A stretch of 64,000 bases of DNA from Actinomyces trachealis (GCF_015711475.1 NZ_CP065027.1:372001-436000); one strand, 5' to 3'. Positions 45,833-55,403 are shown, counted from the first letter of the stretch. The notes: generated from the letters alone by a model not told the origin. Numbers and translations are program-made.

Positions 45833-47149
45833 TTAGGAGCGGGCTGCGAGCTGTTGTAGGTAGCTGGGGCGCAGGGCGATGGATTTTACGAATACCTGGT
45901 CGGTTAGGAGGTTGCCGTCTTGGTAGTGGCTGGTGTTGTTGATGGTCATGAGGTGGTGGGGGGTGCCGGTGGTCAGGTCGTAGCGGGTTAGGGTCAGGGG
46001 CTTGGTGGTGTCATGGGGTACGTCTAGGGCGTAGACGTCGGTGTCGGTGACCTGGTAGCGGGACTGCCAGTCCTTGTCGCTTAGGGGGATTTGGAAGCGG
46101 TTTTGGAGGATGCCGGTGGTGACGTCCACGCTGAGCACGTCACCGTTGCGGGTCACACAGGTGTAGATCGGGCCTTTCAGGTGCCCGGTGTCGGAGAAGG
46201 CCTCCTCCGCGGTGATCTGGGCGGGAGCGCCGTCAGGGCTGGTGACGGGGACGGTATTGCGCGCGCCGGTGCCCAGGTCCCAGCTTTGGATCACCAGGTG
46301 CCCGGCCCAAGGGTCTAGGTTGTTGTCGGGGGCGGCGTCGGGGTGGGCGCGGCGGAAGGTGGGCAGGTAGACCTTGCCCTGGTAGCAGGTGGTGTACCAG
46401 GGGCCGGGTTGCAGGGACTCGTCTTCGGGGGCGGCGGCCAGGACTACCGGCTGGCCGTCCTGGTGGGGGTAGACCTGGACGAGTACGTCGAGACTGGAGC
46501 TGGCTGGCACCGGCTCGGCCAGGACGCCAGCCTCATGGGCCTGCTGAGCGACCCGGCGGGCGTCAGCCTCCAGGTCAGGGGTGTAGCGGGTGGTGACTAT
46601 GGACAGCAGCCTGTCCTGGTAGACGCCGTTGACCTGGTACATGCCCGGGTTGTCGGTGCGCTCCAGGTTGCCGTGCTCATCTCCCCGGAAGGCGCTTTGC
46701 ACGCGGTCCCAGGAGTAGAAGGTGATGAAGCCACGCCCGTCACTGGTAGGGCGGCGGAGGACCTCATCAAGCACCTTGAGTCCGCGCGGGAAGCGGCGCA
46801 GGCCCGCGTCGTTGACCAGAATCTCGTCATGGGTGGTGCCGAGGTACAGCCCCGCCTCGTTCCACAGTAGCTTCCCGCCCACCATCGCGCCGACGTCGAG
46901 CGCAGTGCCGGTACCGTCCTCCTTGACCAGCAGCAGGTAGCCGTCCGGGACCGCCAGGGACTGGGAGCCTGAGCCGGGGCTGTTGCTCAGGCGGATGGCC
47001 AGCACGGCGTCGGTGGTGGAGGCCCGGGATGCACGGATCTCGGGCATGGTGCGTGGGCGGGAGCAGCCGGAGGTGGCCAGCGGCAGGGCTGCCAGTGCCA
47101 GCCAGGACCTCTGGAACAAGACGCGGCGGGGAGGGGCGTAGGCAGACAT
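45833..47149 (-). CDS. Putative lipoprotein, duplicate A
   Basis: 438 residues. N-terminal arginines, a short hydrophobic core and a lipobox (PLATSGC) point to a surface lipoprotein. The rest is beta-rich and may be a propeller or sensor-like fold (KLLWNEAGLYLGTT, VLVQVYPHQDGQPVVL, DVYALDVPHDTTKPLTLTRY); no named domain. It is a paralogue of the next gene, with some blocks virtually identical and others clearly diverged. The two genes lie 22 bp apart. Function unknown. Confidence 0.75.
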   Translation of the reverse strand: MSAYAPPRRVLFQRSWLALAALPLATSGCSRPRTMPEIRASRASTTDAVLAIRLSNSPGSGSQSLAVPDGYLLLVKEDGTGTALDVGAMVGGKLLWNEAGLYLGTTHDEILVNDAGLRRFPRGLKVLDEVLRRPTSDGRGFITFYSWDRVQSAFRGDEHGNLERTDNPGMYQVNGVYQDRLLSIVTTRYTPDLEADARRVAQQAHEAGVLAEPVPASSSLDVLVQVYPHQDGQPVVLAAAPEDESLQPGPWYTTCYQGKVYLPTFRRAHPDAAPDNNLDPWAGHLVIQSWDLGTGARNTVPVTSPDGAPAQITAEEAFSDTGHLKGPIYTCVTRNGDVLSVDVTTGILQNRFQIPLSDKDWQSRYQVTDTDVYALDVPHDTTKPLTLTRYDLTTGTPHHLMTINNTSHYQDGNLLTDQVFVKSIALRPSYLQQLAARS

Positions 47150-47171
47150 GTGTGACTGGTCCGATCGTGGC

Positions 47172-48482
47172 TCAGGGCGTTGCCGCGAGCTGTTGTAGGT
47201 AGCTGGGGCGCAGGGCGATGGATTTTACGAATACCTGGTCGGTTAGGAGGTTGCCGTCTTGGTAGTGGCTGGTGTTGTTGATGGTCATGAGGTGGTGGGG
47301 GGTGCCGGTGGTCAGGTCGTAGCGGGTTAGGGTCAGGGGCTTGGTGGTGTCATGGGGTACGTCTAGGGCGTAGACGTCGGTGTCGGTGACCTGGTAGCGG
47401 GACTGCCAGTTCTTGTCGCTTAGGGGGATTTGGAAGCGGTTTTGGAGGATGCCGGTGGTGACGTCCACGCTGAGCACGTCACCGTTGCGGGTCACACAGG
47501 TGTAGATCGGGCCGTTTAGGTGCCCGGTGTCGGACTCTGACTCGTCCATGGTGATCGGGACCGGGGAGCCGTCTGGCATGGTGACTGGGGTCAGGCTCCG
47601 CCGTCCGGTTCCCAGGTCCCAGGCCTGCAGGACCAGCCTGCCCGCCTTGGGGTCCAGGCCGTTTACCGGGGAGGCGTCGGGGTGCTCTTGCTGGAAGAGG
47701 GGTATGTACAGCACGTCCTGGTAACAGGTCGCGTAGCTAGGCGTAGCGTGTAGGGAGTCGTCCTCGGCGGTGGCGCCCAGGACTACCGGCTGGCCGTCCT
47801 GGTGGGGGTAGACCTGGACGAGTACGTCGAGACTGGAGCTGGCTGGCACCGGCTCGGCCAGGGTGCCAGCCTCGTGGGCCTGCTGGGCGACCCGGCGGGC
47901 GTCAGCCTCCAGGACGGGGGTGAACCGCGTGCTGGCCACGGACAGGACGCGGTCCCCGCAGTGGCCGTTGGTGGCGAACATGCCTTCGTTGTCGGTGTGC
48001 TCCAGGTTGCCGTGCTCGTCTCCCTTGAAGATGCTCTGGACGCCTTGCCGGGAGTAGAAGGCCATGAAGCCGCGCCCGTCACTGGTGGGGAAGCGGTTTA
48101 CCTCGAAGCCCTGCACCGCGCCGCGGGGGGTGCGGCGCAGGCCTTGGTCGTTGATGAACAGCTCGTCATCCCGGGTGGAGGCGGTCAGCCCGGCCTCGTT
48201 CCACAACACCTGCCCGGCGGTCATGTCGCCTACGTCCAGGGCGGTGCCGGTGCCGTCCTCCTTTATCAGCAGGAGGTAACCGGCTGGCGCTGCGAGCTCC
48301 CGTGCGCCGTGGCCGGAGAGGTTTGCCAGGCGGATGGCCAGCACGGCGTCGGTGGTGGAGGCCTGGGAGTCCTTGACCTGGGGCAGCTCTGCGGGGGCGC
48401 AGCCCGCCAGGGTCAGCGCCCCCACAGCCAGTGCCAGCCAGGATCTCTGGAGCAAGACACGGCGGGGAGGGGCGTAGGACAT
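47172..48482 (-). CDS. Putative lipoprotein, duplicate B
   Basis: 436 residues, lipobox TLAGC after VGALTLAGC. Aligned by eye with duplicate A: the last 115 residues differ at about four positions and the HEAG-LAEPVPASSSLDVLVQ block is identical, while regions such as the GLRRTPRG segment and the middle (FQQEHPDASPVNGLDP) differ. It is followed by duplicate A and preceded, 21 bp upstream, by the papain-like amidase gene, so the three may form one surface cassette. Confidence 0.75.
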   Translation of the reverse strand: MSYAPPRRVLLQRSWLALAVGALTLAGCAPAELPQVKDSQASTTDAVLAIRLANLSGHGARELAAPAGYLLLIKEDGTGTALDVGDMTAGQVLWNEAGLTASTRDDELFINDQGLRRTPRGAVQGFEVNRFPTSDGRGFMAFYSRQGVQSIFKGDEHGNLEHTDNEGMFATNGHCGDRVLSVASTRFTPVLEADARRVAQQAHEAGTLAEPVPASSSLDVLVQVYPHQDGQPVVLGATAEDDSLHATPSYATCYQDVLYIPLFQQEHPDASPVNGLDPKAGRLVLQAWDLGTGRRSLTPVTMPDGSPVPITMDESESDTGHLNGPIYTCVTRNGDVLSVDVTTGILQNRFQIPLSDKNWQSRYQVTDTDVYALDVPHDTTKPLTLTRYDLTTGTPHHLMTINNTSHYQDGNLLTDQVFVKSIALRPSYLQQLAATP

Positions 48483-48503
48483 ATCTCTTCTCTGTATGGT
48501 TAG

Positions 48504-49289
48504 TCAGTAGATGCGGTGGACGTGGGCTAGAGGGCCGTACGTTAGGTCCTCAGGGTAGACGCCGGGACCTCCGTTTCCGTCTATGTCAAGCCCGGCTCCG
48601 TGCTTATATGCGTACCAGACTAGTTGTGAGCAGTTCAGAAGGATGGGGTGTGGTTCTTTGTTGCTGAAAAAATGCGGGTTATACAAGTAACCTAATAAGT
48701 GATTGTAGGCATAGTTGGCTGCAGCGTCCTGTTTGGCTTGGGTGGTGTGATACCAGATTTCCTTGCCGCCATGTCTTACGGATACTTCGGATGACCACAA
48801 CCATCTACTCTTGTGTGTAGGTCCGCTAGCCTCAACGATCCAGTCTGTACCTCCATATATTCCCGCGTGCCCGAAAGGCTGCCAGACGGAAGGGGTGTAA
48901 AATAAGTCACCCTTGTATGCTCCATTAGGTAGTGTGATTGCGCCTCCTCCGCTGCTTTTGGGGGTTATTCCTGTGGTGCTTTGTATGTGGCGCTGGTCGG
49001 CGTGTGTAGTTCGTTCGGAGCGCCCTAGGGCGTGTTGATTCGCTCACTGCTCTTCGTTGGAGCGTGCCAGGAACTCCTGGAGCACCTCCTCGGTAGAAGA
49101 ACCATTCGTCTCCGCCCATTGCTCGGCTGCTTTCGTCACCTCTTGCGGGGTGGTGCCTGGGTTTAGGGCAGCAACCTGGGTGGCGATATCGCTTGCAGAG
49201 TCCGGGGTAGGGGAAGCTCTTGCTATAGATGAGGCTAGGAGTAGGGGGAGAATCAGAAGTACAGAGAGGGATTTTGGGGATGTGTGCAC
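48504..49289 (-). pseudogene. Secreted permuted papain-like amidase with internal TGA
   Basis: One 262-codon frame broken by a single TGA at 49044-49046. First 81 codons: a signal peptide (SVLLILPLLLASSIARA) and a short helical segment. After the stop the same frame continues without another stop into a YiiX/YaeF-type (permuted NlpC/P60, C92) domain: GDLFYTPSVWQPFGHAGIYG with the catalytic His, and LLNCSQLVWYAYKHGAG with the catalytic Cys, then GGPGVYPEDL. GC content is visibly lower than in neighbours, suggesting recent acquisition. A separate small secreted protein plus a TTG-started amidase at 48800 is an alternative, but that start would omit the His. Confidence 0.7.
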
Positions 49290-49586
49290 GGTAGTGGTGG
49301 GTCGCCGTCTTTGGCGGGTTAGCGTTAGTTATTCTCCCATCAAAGGTGAGGTGTGGGAAGTGGATTTCCAGGAAAATATTAGATATCTACTAGTTTGAGC
49401 GAGTATGCTTGCGTGTCTCTACAATAGGACCGTATCTCGCCGGGGCGCCGGGACTGAGCTGCTTCCGCCATCCGCTGGTGCCAGCAGTGCCCGCGCCGCT
49501 CACAGCAGGCGTCAGAAGACGGCAGCGGCGCCGACGAGCCCATAGGCCCGACCGGCGCCACTACGTGCCTGGTGCCAGTGCAGGTG
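49290..49586. other. Intergenic region between amidase gene and lactate permease
   Basis: 297 bp, AT-richer on its left half. On the minus strand a TAATAT hexamer near 49375-49385 within an AT-rich stretch is a candidate -10 for the amidase/lipoprotein cassette. The right half, next to lctP, is GC rich with a GGCGCCGG...CGGCGCC dyad that might end the lctP transcript. No gene supported. Confidence 0.35.
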
Positions 49587-51272
49587 TCACATGGGCATGT
49601 AGCTGCCCAGCCAGCCCTGGGAGGCGATGAACACCAGCGTGCACAACACCAGCAGCAGGCCAACGGAATAGGGGGCGGCCTTCTTGAGGATCTCCGCGTC
49701 CGTGCCGGGGGCGTTCACGGCGGTGGCCGCAATAGCCAGGTTTTGCGGGGAGACGATCTTGCCCAGGCCGCCACCGACGGTGTTGGCGGCCAGCAGGATC
49801 TGGGGGTCCAGGCCCGCCCCGGCGGCGGCAGTGGCCTGCAGGTTCGCGAACAGCGCTCCCGCCGAGGTGGCCGAGCCTGCCACGGCGGTCCCGATCCAGC
49901 CCAGGATCGGTGACAGGAAGCCGAAGGCCGCACCGGTGGTGGCCAAGGCCGCCCCGATAGAGGTGGTCTGCCCAGAGAAGTTCATGACGTAGGCCAAGGC
50001 CATGACCATGCTGATGGTCAGGATCGCTAGGCGCAGGTTGTAGACCGTCTTGGGTAGGACGGCAAACATCTGGCCCACACTGGTTTGGAAGCGCCCGCCC
50101 GAGGACCGCAGGCCGTAGACGACCGCCACGATTGCGCCGGTCACAAAGATCCAGGTACCCGGGTTAGACAGGATCTGCAGGTTGTAGATCGCGGAGGTCG
50201 AGGGCTCACCCTTAGCGTTGAGCAGAGAGCCGTACACGCCCGGCCACTGGATCTTAATGTCGGTGGCGGACAAGGCGGTGGCCAGGCTCTTGGACAGCTT
50301 GGTCACGGCGATGATGGCCACCACAAGCACGTAGGGCAGCAGCGCCAAGACCACGCGCTCACCGTTGGGCTTGTCGTCCGCAGCCACCTCGGTGCGGTAC
50401 TCCTCAGGGGTGTGGGGGGTCCACACCAGCAGGAACAGGTAGCAGGCGGCCAGTCCCAGCAGGGAGGCCACCACGGCGGTCAGCTCGTAGGAGACCGCGG
50501 GGGTGAAGAAGTGTCCAGCGGCGGTGGCCGTGCCGGAGACCAGTGCCAAAGGCCACAGCTGCTTGATGCCGCGGGTGCCGTCGAGAATGAACAGCAGGAT
50601 CACCGGCACGAAGGAGGCGATTATCCAAGACAGGTGCCCCATATTCTGCGCCACCAGAGCAGGCTCGACGCCGCCCAGTTTGCCGGCGGTCGTCGTCGGG
50701 ATGGCCATGGCGCCAAAGCCCACGTTAATGGCGTTGCCGACGATGGTGGCGATGGCGGCCTTCAGGGGCGGCAGGCCCAGGGCCACGAGCATGGCGCCGG
50801 TGATGGCTACCGGGGCGCCAAAGCCCGCCAGGCCCTCCATCAGGCCGCAGAAAGAGAAAGCCACGATCAGTGCCTGGGCGCGCTGGTCACCCTTGCCGAT
50901 CGTGTTGAACACAGCCTTGAGGTCCTGGCTGCGTCCCGAGGTTTCCGTGAGGTTGTAGAGCCACACGGCCGCGATGATGATGTAGATGATCGGCACGAAG
51001 CCCAGGGCCAGGCCCTGGGTGCCAGACATGACGGTCATGCCTGCTGGCATGTGGAATGCAAGCATTGCGATCAGGGCTGACAGTGCGAAGGAGATGATCG
51101 CGCACCAGTGGGTCTTGACCTTGAATGCGCCCATGAGCACGAAGAACGCCACCAGGGGCAGCAGGCCGACAGCGGCAGTGGCAAAGACGTTGCCCCCCAC
51201 CGCAGTGGTGGAGGGGGTGAAACTAGCAGAAGGAAGGGTCTGGTGTAGGCCAGACAAAGCTGCAAGGGTCAT
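49587..51272 (-). CDS. lctP: L-lactate permease
   Basis: 561-residue LctP-family transporter with 12 or more predicted TM helices. Signatures: GLMEGLAGFGAPVAITGAML and NAINVGFGAMAIP, then SPILGWIGTAVAGSATSAG and ANTVGGGLGKIVSPQNLAIA near the C-terminus. Imports lactate for LutABC. ATG 51272 is preferred because a CGGAG box precedes it; the frame is open 23 codons further. The divergent CstR-regulated operon starts just upstream. Confidence 0.93.
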   Translation of the reverse strand: MTLAALSGLHQTLPSASFTPSTTAVGGNVFATAAVGLLPLVAFFVLMGAFKVKTHWCAIISFALSALIAMLAFHMPAGMTVMSGTQGLALGFVPIIYIIIAAVWLYNLTETSGRSQDLKAVFNTIGKGDQRAQALIVAFSFCGLMEGLAGFGAPVAITGAMLVALGLPPLKAAIATIVGNAINVGFGAMAIPTTTAGKLGGVEPALVAQNMGHLSWIIASFVPVILLFILDGTRGIKQLWPLALVSGTATAAGHFFTPAVSYELTAVVASLLGLAACYLFLLVWTPHTPEEYRTEVAADDKPNGERVVLALLPYVLVVAIIAVTKLSKSLATALSATDIKIQWPGVYGSLLNAKGEPSTSAIYNLQILSNPGTWIFVTGAIVAVVYGLRSSGGRFQTSVGQMFAVLPKTVYNLRLAILTISMVMALAYVMNFSGQTTSIGAALATTGAAFGFLSPILGWIGTAVAGSATSAGALFANLQATAAAGAGLDPQILLAANTVGGGLGKIVSPQNLAIAATAVNAPGTDAEILKKAAPYSVGLLLVLCTLVFIASQGWLGSYMPM

Positions 51273-51386
51273 AACTGCTCCGTGGATAGGGCCAGGCGGG
51301 GCCTCGTTGCCGCCGCCGTTTGCCTGCACATACTGACACAAACGTGACCCTGGTTACGAGACGAAGCAGGACCAAAGCCTTTCGAC

Positions 51387-51404
51387 TATACCCCGGGGGG
51401 TATA
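51387..51404. promoter_or_regulatory. CstR/CsoR-type operator inside promoter
   Basis: Perfect 18-bp palindrome TATACCCC-GG-GGGGTATA, the classic CsoR/CstR-family operator. It fills the spacer between a TTCGAC hexamer (51381-51386) and a TATGCT hexamer (51403-51408), so a bound repressor would block RNA polymerase. The repressor gene lies at the end of the operon it would control (53440-53709). Confidence 0.88.
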
Positions 51405-51474
51405 TGCTTCGCGGTGTCGGCGCCCGGTGCGGGTGCCAACCAACCCAGTTCCAACAAGCGAAATGGAGGGCCAC

Positions 51475-51663
51475 ATGTGCCGTCCCGTCACCTGTAAGCA
51501 GTGCGGCAAGACCACCTGGGCTGGCTGCGGCCAGCACATCGACCGCGTCAAGGCCTCCGTACCCAAAGGCCAGTGGTGCACCTGCGACCGCAACGCCTCT
51601 AAGGGCAGCGCCACCTCCGCCGCCTCTGGTGGCTTCCTGTCTCGCCTGCTCGGAGGCCGCTGA
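51475..51663 (+). CDS. Small cysteine-rich protein of the persulfide operon
   Basis: 62 residues, beginning MCRPVTCKQCGKTTWAGCGQ. Five Cys in the first 20 residues plus His (CGQHIDRV) and a WCTCD pair look like a small metal- or thiol-binding fold. The start is ATG 51475 behind GGAGG (51466-51470); an ATG at 51463 is in frame but overlaps that box. First gene after the CstR operator, 3 bp from the reductase gene. Similar short proteins accompany sulfur-handling genes in actinobacteria; a role as sulfur carrier or metal sink is inference. Confidence 0.75.
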   Translation: MCRPVTCKQCGKTTWAGCGQHIDRVKASVPKGQWCTCDRNASKGSATSAASGGFLSRLLGGR

Positions 51664-51666
51664 GCC

Positions 51667-53436
51667 ATGACCAGCGCCGCCCCACCACCAGTCAGTACCG
51701 CCGAACCGGTCGCCGCCCAGGCAGCTGTCTGGGCCTCCGCACCCAGCCGTCGCGTCGTCATCGTCGGTGGTGTGGCCGCCGGGATGAGCGCCGCCACCCG
51801 CCTACGTCGCCTAGACGAGCACGCCCAGATCACCGTGCTGGAGCGCGGCGAGCACGTCTCCTTCGCAAATTGCGGCCTGCCCTACTATGTGGGCGGGGTC
51901 ATCCCCGAGCGTGAGGACCTGCTCCTGCAGACCCCCACCTCTTTGGCTGCCCGCTTCAACCTAGACGTGCGTGTGCGCACTGAGGCCCTGTCCATCGACA
52001 CCACCGCCCGCACCATCCACATGCGCACCACTAAGGCCGACGGCGCCACCATCGAGGCAGACCTGCCCTACGACGCCCTCGTCCTCGCGCCTGGCGCCCA
52101 GCCCTTCGTCCCCCCGATCCCCGGCATCGAGCGGGCCCTGAGTCTGCGCGACGTGCGCGACGCCGACGCCCTGGCCGACGCCGTTGCCACCGGGGGAGTC
52201 GGCGGCGGGTCCGCCCGCAGCGCCGTCGTCCTGGGGGCCGGGTTCATCGGCCTGGAAATGGCTGAGAACCTTCACCACCGGGGCCTGGACGTCACCCTGG
52301 TAGAGCTCGCAGAGCATGTCCTGCCGCCACTGGACCCGGAAATGGCCGCCCCCGTTGCTGCCCGCCTAGCCGACGCTGGCATCGATGTGCGCATCTCCAC
52401 CTCTATCGCCGCCGTCACTGAGCATGAGGCCCAGCTAACTGATGGAACCACCGTGCCCGCAGACATCGTCGTGGTCGCCGTCGGTGTGCGCCCCGACACG
52501 AAGCTTGCCCGCGCCGCCGGGCTGGAGGTAGACGAGCGCGGCGGCATCATCGTCGACCTCCAGCAGCGCACCAGCGACCCCCACATCTGGGCCGCCGGAG
52601 ACGCCGCCGTCAAAACCGGAGCCATCGACGGCGCCCCCGCTCTGGTGCCCCTGGCCCAGGTTGCCAACCGCCACGGGCGCCTCGCGGCCGACTCCATCAT
52701 GGGCCGCCCCGGCCAGGCCAAACCCACCATTGCCACCGCCATCGTCGGCGTGCTCGGACTACAGGTCGCTATGACCGGCTGGTCCGAGACCCGCGCCCGC
52801 GCCGCCGGGCTGGACATCATCGTTATCCACAACCACCCCACTGACCACGCTGGCTACTACCCCGGCGCCAAGGGCATGAGCCTTAAGGTCGTGATGGAGG
52901 CTGGCACTGGGCGGATCCTCGGTGCCCAAGGCGTGGGGGAGTCCGGTGTAGACAAGCGCATCGACATCATCTCCACCGCCATACGCGGGGGCTTGAGCGC
53001 CACTGACCTAAGCGACCTAGAAACCACCTACGCCCCGCCCTTCGGCGCCGCCAAAGACCCGATCCACATGCTCGGGCTCATCGCTGACAACCTGCTTTCC
53101 GGGCTTACCACCACCCTCCAGTGGCACGAACTCGATGCCGCCATTGCCGCGGGGGCCACCGTGGTGGACGTGCGCAGCGCCGCCGAGTACCAGCGCGGGC
53201 ACATCCCTGGAGCCATCAACATCAGTGTGGACGGGATGCGCGAGCACCTGGATGAGCTGCCCGATGGGCCCCTGGTGGTGTCCTGCCAGGTAGGCTTGCG
53301 CGGGCACGTCGCCGCCAGGCTGCTCAGCCAGATGGGCCGCGAGGTGCGCAACCTCGATGGCGGTTACCGCACCTGGTCCGCCGTGAACGGCACCGGCGCG
53401 GTTGGTACTGAGCCGGGTGAGTGGAAAGCGGGCTAA
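51667..53436 (+). CDS. FAD-dependent CoA-disulfide/persulfide reductase with rhodanese domain
   Basis: 589 residues. FAD/NAD module with GGVAAGMSAATRLRR, the redox Cys in SFANCGLPYYVGG, NAD-site GAGFIGLEMAENL and FAD-site IWAAGDAA. Residues about 490-580 form a rhodanese domain with active Cys in VVSCQVGLRGHVAARLL. This CoADR-Rhd architecture reduces CoA persulfide and polysulfide and detoxifies sulfane sulfur (known for the family). The 30-residue N-terminal extension is not part of the fold. Controlled by the adjacent CstR-type repressor. Confidence 0.92.
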   Translation: MTSAAPPPVSTAEPVAAQAAVWASAPSRRVVIVGGVAAGMSAATRLRRLDEHAQITVLERGEHVSFANCGLPYYVGGVIPEREDLLLQTPTSLAARFNLDVRVRTEALSIDTTARTIHMRTTKADGATIEADLPYDALVLAPGAQPFVPPIPGIERALSLRDVRDADALADAVATGGVGGGSARSAVVLGAGFIGLEMAENLHHRGLDVTLVELAEHVLPPLDPEMAAPVAARLADAGIDVRISTSIAAVTEHEAQLTDGTTVPADIVVVAVGVRPDTKLARAAGLEVDERGGIIVDLQQRTSDPHIWAAGDAAVKTGAIDGAPALVPLAQVANRHGRLAADSIMGRPGQAKPTIATAIVGVLGLQVAMTGWSETRARAAGLDIIVIHNHPTDHAGYYPGAKGMSLKVVMEAGTGRILGAQGVGESGVDKRIDIISTAIRGGLSATDLSDLETTYAPPFGAAKDPIHMLGLIADNLLSGLTTTLQWHELDAAIAAGATVVDVRSAAEYQRGHIPGAINISVDGMREHLDELPDGPLVVSCQVGLRGHVAARLLSQMGREVRNLDGGYRTWSAVNGTGAVGTEPGEWKAG

Positions 53437-53439
53437 ACC

Positions 53440-53709
53440 GTGTCCGTCAACCTTGACCCTGTGGACCTGCGGTCCACCATTACGCGCCTCAAACGCGCTC
53501 GCGGCCAGCTCGACGGCGTCATCCGCATGCTGGAGGAGGGGCGGGACTGTGAGGAGGTGGTCATGCAGATCGCCGCAGTCTCTAAAGCCGTGGATCGCGC
53601 AGGCTTCACGGTGATCGCCACCGGCATGCGGGCCTGCCTGGCTGCGGGGGGCGAGGACGAGGTCCTGGACGTAACCCGCCTGGAGAAAATGTTCCTGTCC
53701 CTGTCCTGA
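53440..53709 (+). CDS. cstR: CstR-type persulfide-sensing repressor
   Basis: 89-residue CsoR/FrmR-family (DUF156) helical repressor: RLKRARGQLDGVIRMLEEGRD. The two conserved cysteines are present 29 residues apart (in GRDCEEVV and RACLAAGG). The His that CsoR copper sensors carry four residues before the second Cys is Gly here, so copper binding is unlikely and the CstR persulfide-sensor reading fits (family knowledge). GTG start 3 bp after the reductase. Confidence 0.85.
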   Translation: MSVNLDPVDLRSTITRLKRARGQLDGVIRMLEEGRDCEEVVMQIAAVSKAVDRAGFTVIATGMRACLAAGGEDEVLDVTRLEKMFLSLS

Positions 53710-53722
53710 CTCACTGAGTTGC

Positions 53723-53773
53723 GCAGTTTGGCTCGACTGGTGCGGAAATCCGGCACCAGTCGAGCCAAACTGC
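53723..53773. terminator. Perfect 21-bp stem between cstR and glpK
   Basis: Arms at 53723-53743 and 53753-53773 pair over 21 bp without mismatch around a 9-nt loop. It sits between convergent cstR and glpK, so it can end both transcripts. No U-tract is needed for such long stems in actinobacteria, though its length is unusual. Confidence 0.75.
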
Positions 53774-53795
53774 ACAAGTGGGCGTCAGCCGCAGC

Positions 53796-55316
53796 TCAGC
53801 GCACGTCCTCGTCCACCCAGTCGAAGGTCCGCGTCACGGCCTTCTTCCACAGACGGTAGGTGCGGTCGCGCTCGTCCTTGTCCATCGACGGCGTCCAGCG
53901 CTTGCCCTCTTGCCAGTTGGCCACGACGTCGTCCGTGCCCTCCCAGAAGCCCACCGCGATGCCAGCTGCGTAGGCGGCGCCTAGGGCTGTGGTTTCAATG
54001 ACCTTTGGCCGCACGACGTCGACACCGCACAGGTCGGCCTGGAACTGCATGACCAGGTCGTCATGCGTCATACCGCCGTCCACCTTCAGCTCCTTGAGCG
54101 GCACCCCCGAGTCAGCGTTCATCGCGTCCAGCACCTCAGCGGACTGGAATGCGGTGGACTCCTCCACGGCCCGGGCAATGTGCCCCTTGTTGACGTAGCG
54201 GGTCAGACCCACGATTGCCCCACGGGCGTCGTCACGCCAGTAGGGGGCGAACAGGCCGGAGAAGGCCGGGACGAAATACACCCCGCCGTTGTTCTGCACC
54301 GTCTTGGCCAGGTCGCCAATATCCGAGGACTTGACGATCATCCCCAGGTTGTCGCGCAGCCACTGCACCAGCGAGCCAGCCACCGCAATAGACCCCTCCA
54401 GGGCGTATATGGGATCCTGGTCACCGATCTTGTAGGCCACGGTGGTCAGCAACCCGTTGTCAGAGAACACCGGGTCAGTGCCGGTGTTCATGAGCATGAA
54501 GCAGCCGGTGCCGTAGGTGTTCTTGGCCATGCCCTTATCGAAGCAGGCCTGGCCGAAGGTGGCTGCCTGCTGGTCGCCCAGGATGCCGGAGATCGGGGTG
54601 TCGATCAGCAAGCCATTCTTACGGCCATAGCCGTATACCTCTGAAGAGGACTTGATCTCAGGCAGCATAGACATTGGCACCCCGAAGGCCTCACAGACGT
54701 CCTCACGCCACTTGAGCGTGCGGATGTCCATGAGCATGGTGCGGGAGGCGTTGGTGACGTCGGTGGCGTGCACGCCACCCTCCACGCCACCGGTCAGGTT
54801 CCACAGGACCCAGGAGTCCGTGTTGCCAAAGTACAGGTCCCCGGCCTCGGCCCGCTCGCGGGCACCAGGCACATTGTCCAGGATCCAGCGGATCTTAGTC
54901 CCGGAGAAGTAGGGGGACAGGCCTAGGCCGCAGATGTCACGGAAGCGGTTGGGGCCATGCTCGCCCTCCAGCTCGCGGCAGATCGGGGCGGTACGGGTGT
55001 CCTGCCAGACGATAGCGTTATAGACCGGCTTACCGGTGTTCTTGTCCCACACGACGGTGGTCTCGCGCTGGTTGGTGATGCCGACGGCGGCCAGGGAGTG
55101 GCGGTTGATCTCCGCCTTTTGCAGGGCCTCGGCGACGACGGAGCGGACGGACCCCCAAATCTCCAAGGGGTCGTGTTCCACCCAGCCGGGGTTGGGGAAG
55201 ATCTGTGTGAACTCCTTCTGCCCGATGGAGACGATCTCACCAGCGTGGTTGAAGATGATGGCGCGGGTGGAGGTAGTGCCCTGGTCGATCGCCATTACAT
55301 ATTGTTTCTCAGACAT
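53796..55316 (-). CDS. glpK: Glycerol kinase
   Basis: 506-residue FGGY kinase phosphorylating glycerol to sn-glycerol-3-phosphate. Signatures: [29 protein letters not shown], and the C-terminal [23 protein letters not shown] 55316 follows an AAGGA box. It lies after glpF on the same strand (87 bp gap), giving uptake plus phosphorylation. Feeds the divergent glpABC dehydrogenase. Confidence 0.97.
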   Translation of the reverse strand: MSEKQYVMAIDQGTTSTRAIIFNHAGEIVSIGQKEFTQIFPNPGWVEHDPLEIWGSVRSVVAEALQKAEINRHSLAAVGITNQRETTVVWDKNTGKPVYNAIVWQDTRTAPICRELEGEHGPNRFRDICGLGLSPYFSGTKIRWILDNVPGARERAEAGDLYFGNTDSWVLWNLTGGVEGGVHATDVTNASRTMLMDIRTLKWREDVCEAFGVPMSMLPEIKSSSEVYGYGRKNGLLIDTPISGILGDQQAATFGQACFDKGMAKNTYGTGCFMLMNTGTDPVFSDNGLLTTVAYKIGDQDPIYALEGSIAVAGSLVQWLRDNLGMIVKSSDIGDLAKTVQNNGGVYFVPAFSGLFAPYWRDDARGAIVGLTRYVNKGHIARAVEESTAFQSAEVLDAMNADSGVPLKELKVDGGMTHDDLVMQFQADLCGVDVVRPKVIETTALGAAYAAGIAVGFWEGTDDVVANWQEGKRWTPSMDKDERDRTYRLWKKAVTRTFDWVDEDVR

Positions 55317-55403
55317 GGATGTTCCTTTCACCTCATTGTGATTGGTTGTTTTACGGGGGTGCAGCGGGGCTGTGGCCCGTGCTGCTGGCTAGGCTGGCGG
55401 GCG

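Noticed and set aside
49044..49046. Internal TGA of the amidase gene as a selenocysteine codon
   Set aside because: The stop is not at a catalytic position and no hairpin of SECIS type was noticed after it; a nonsense mutation is simpler.
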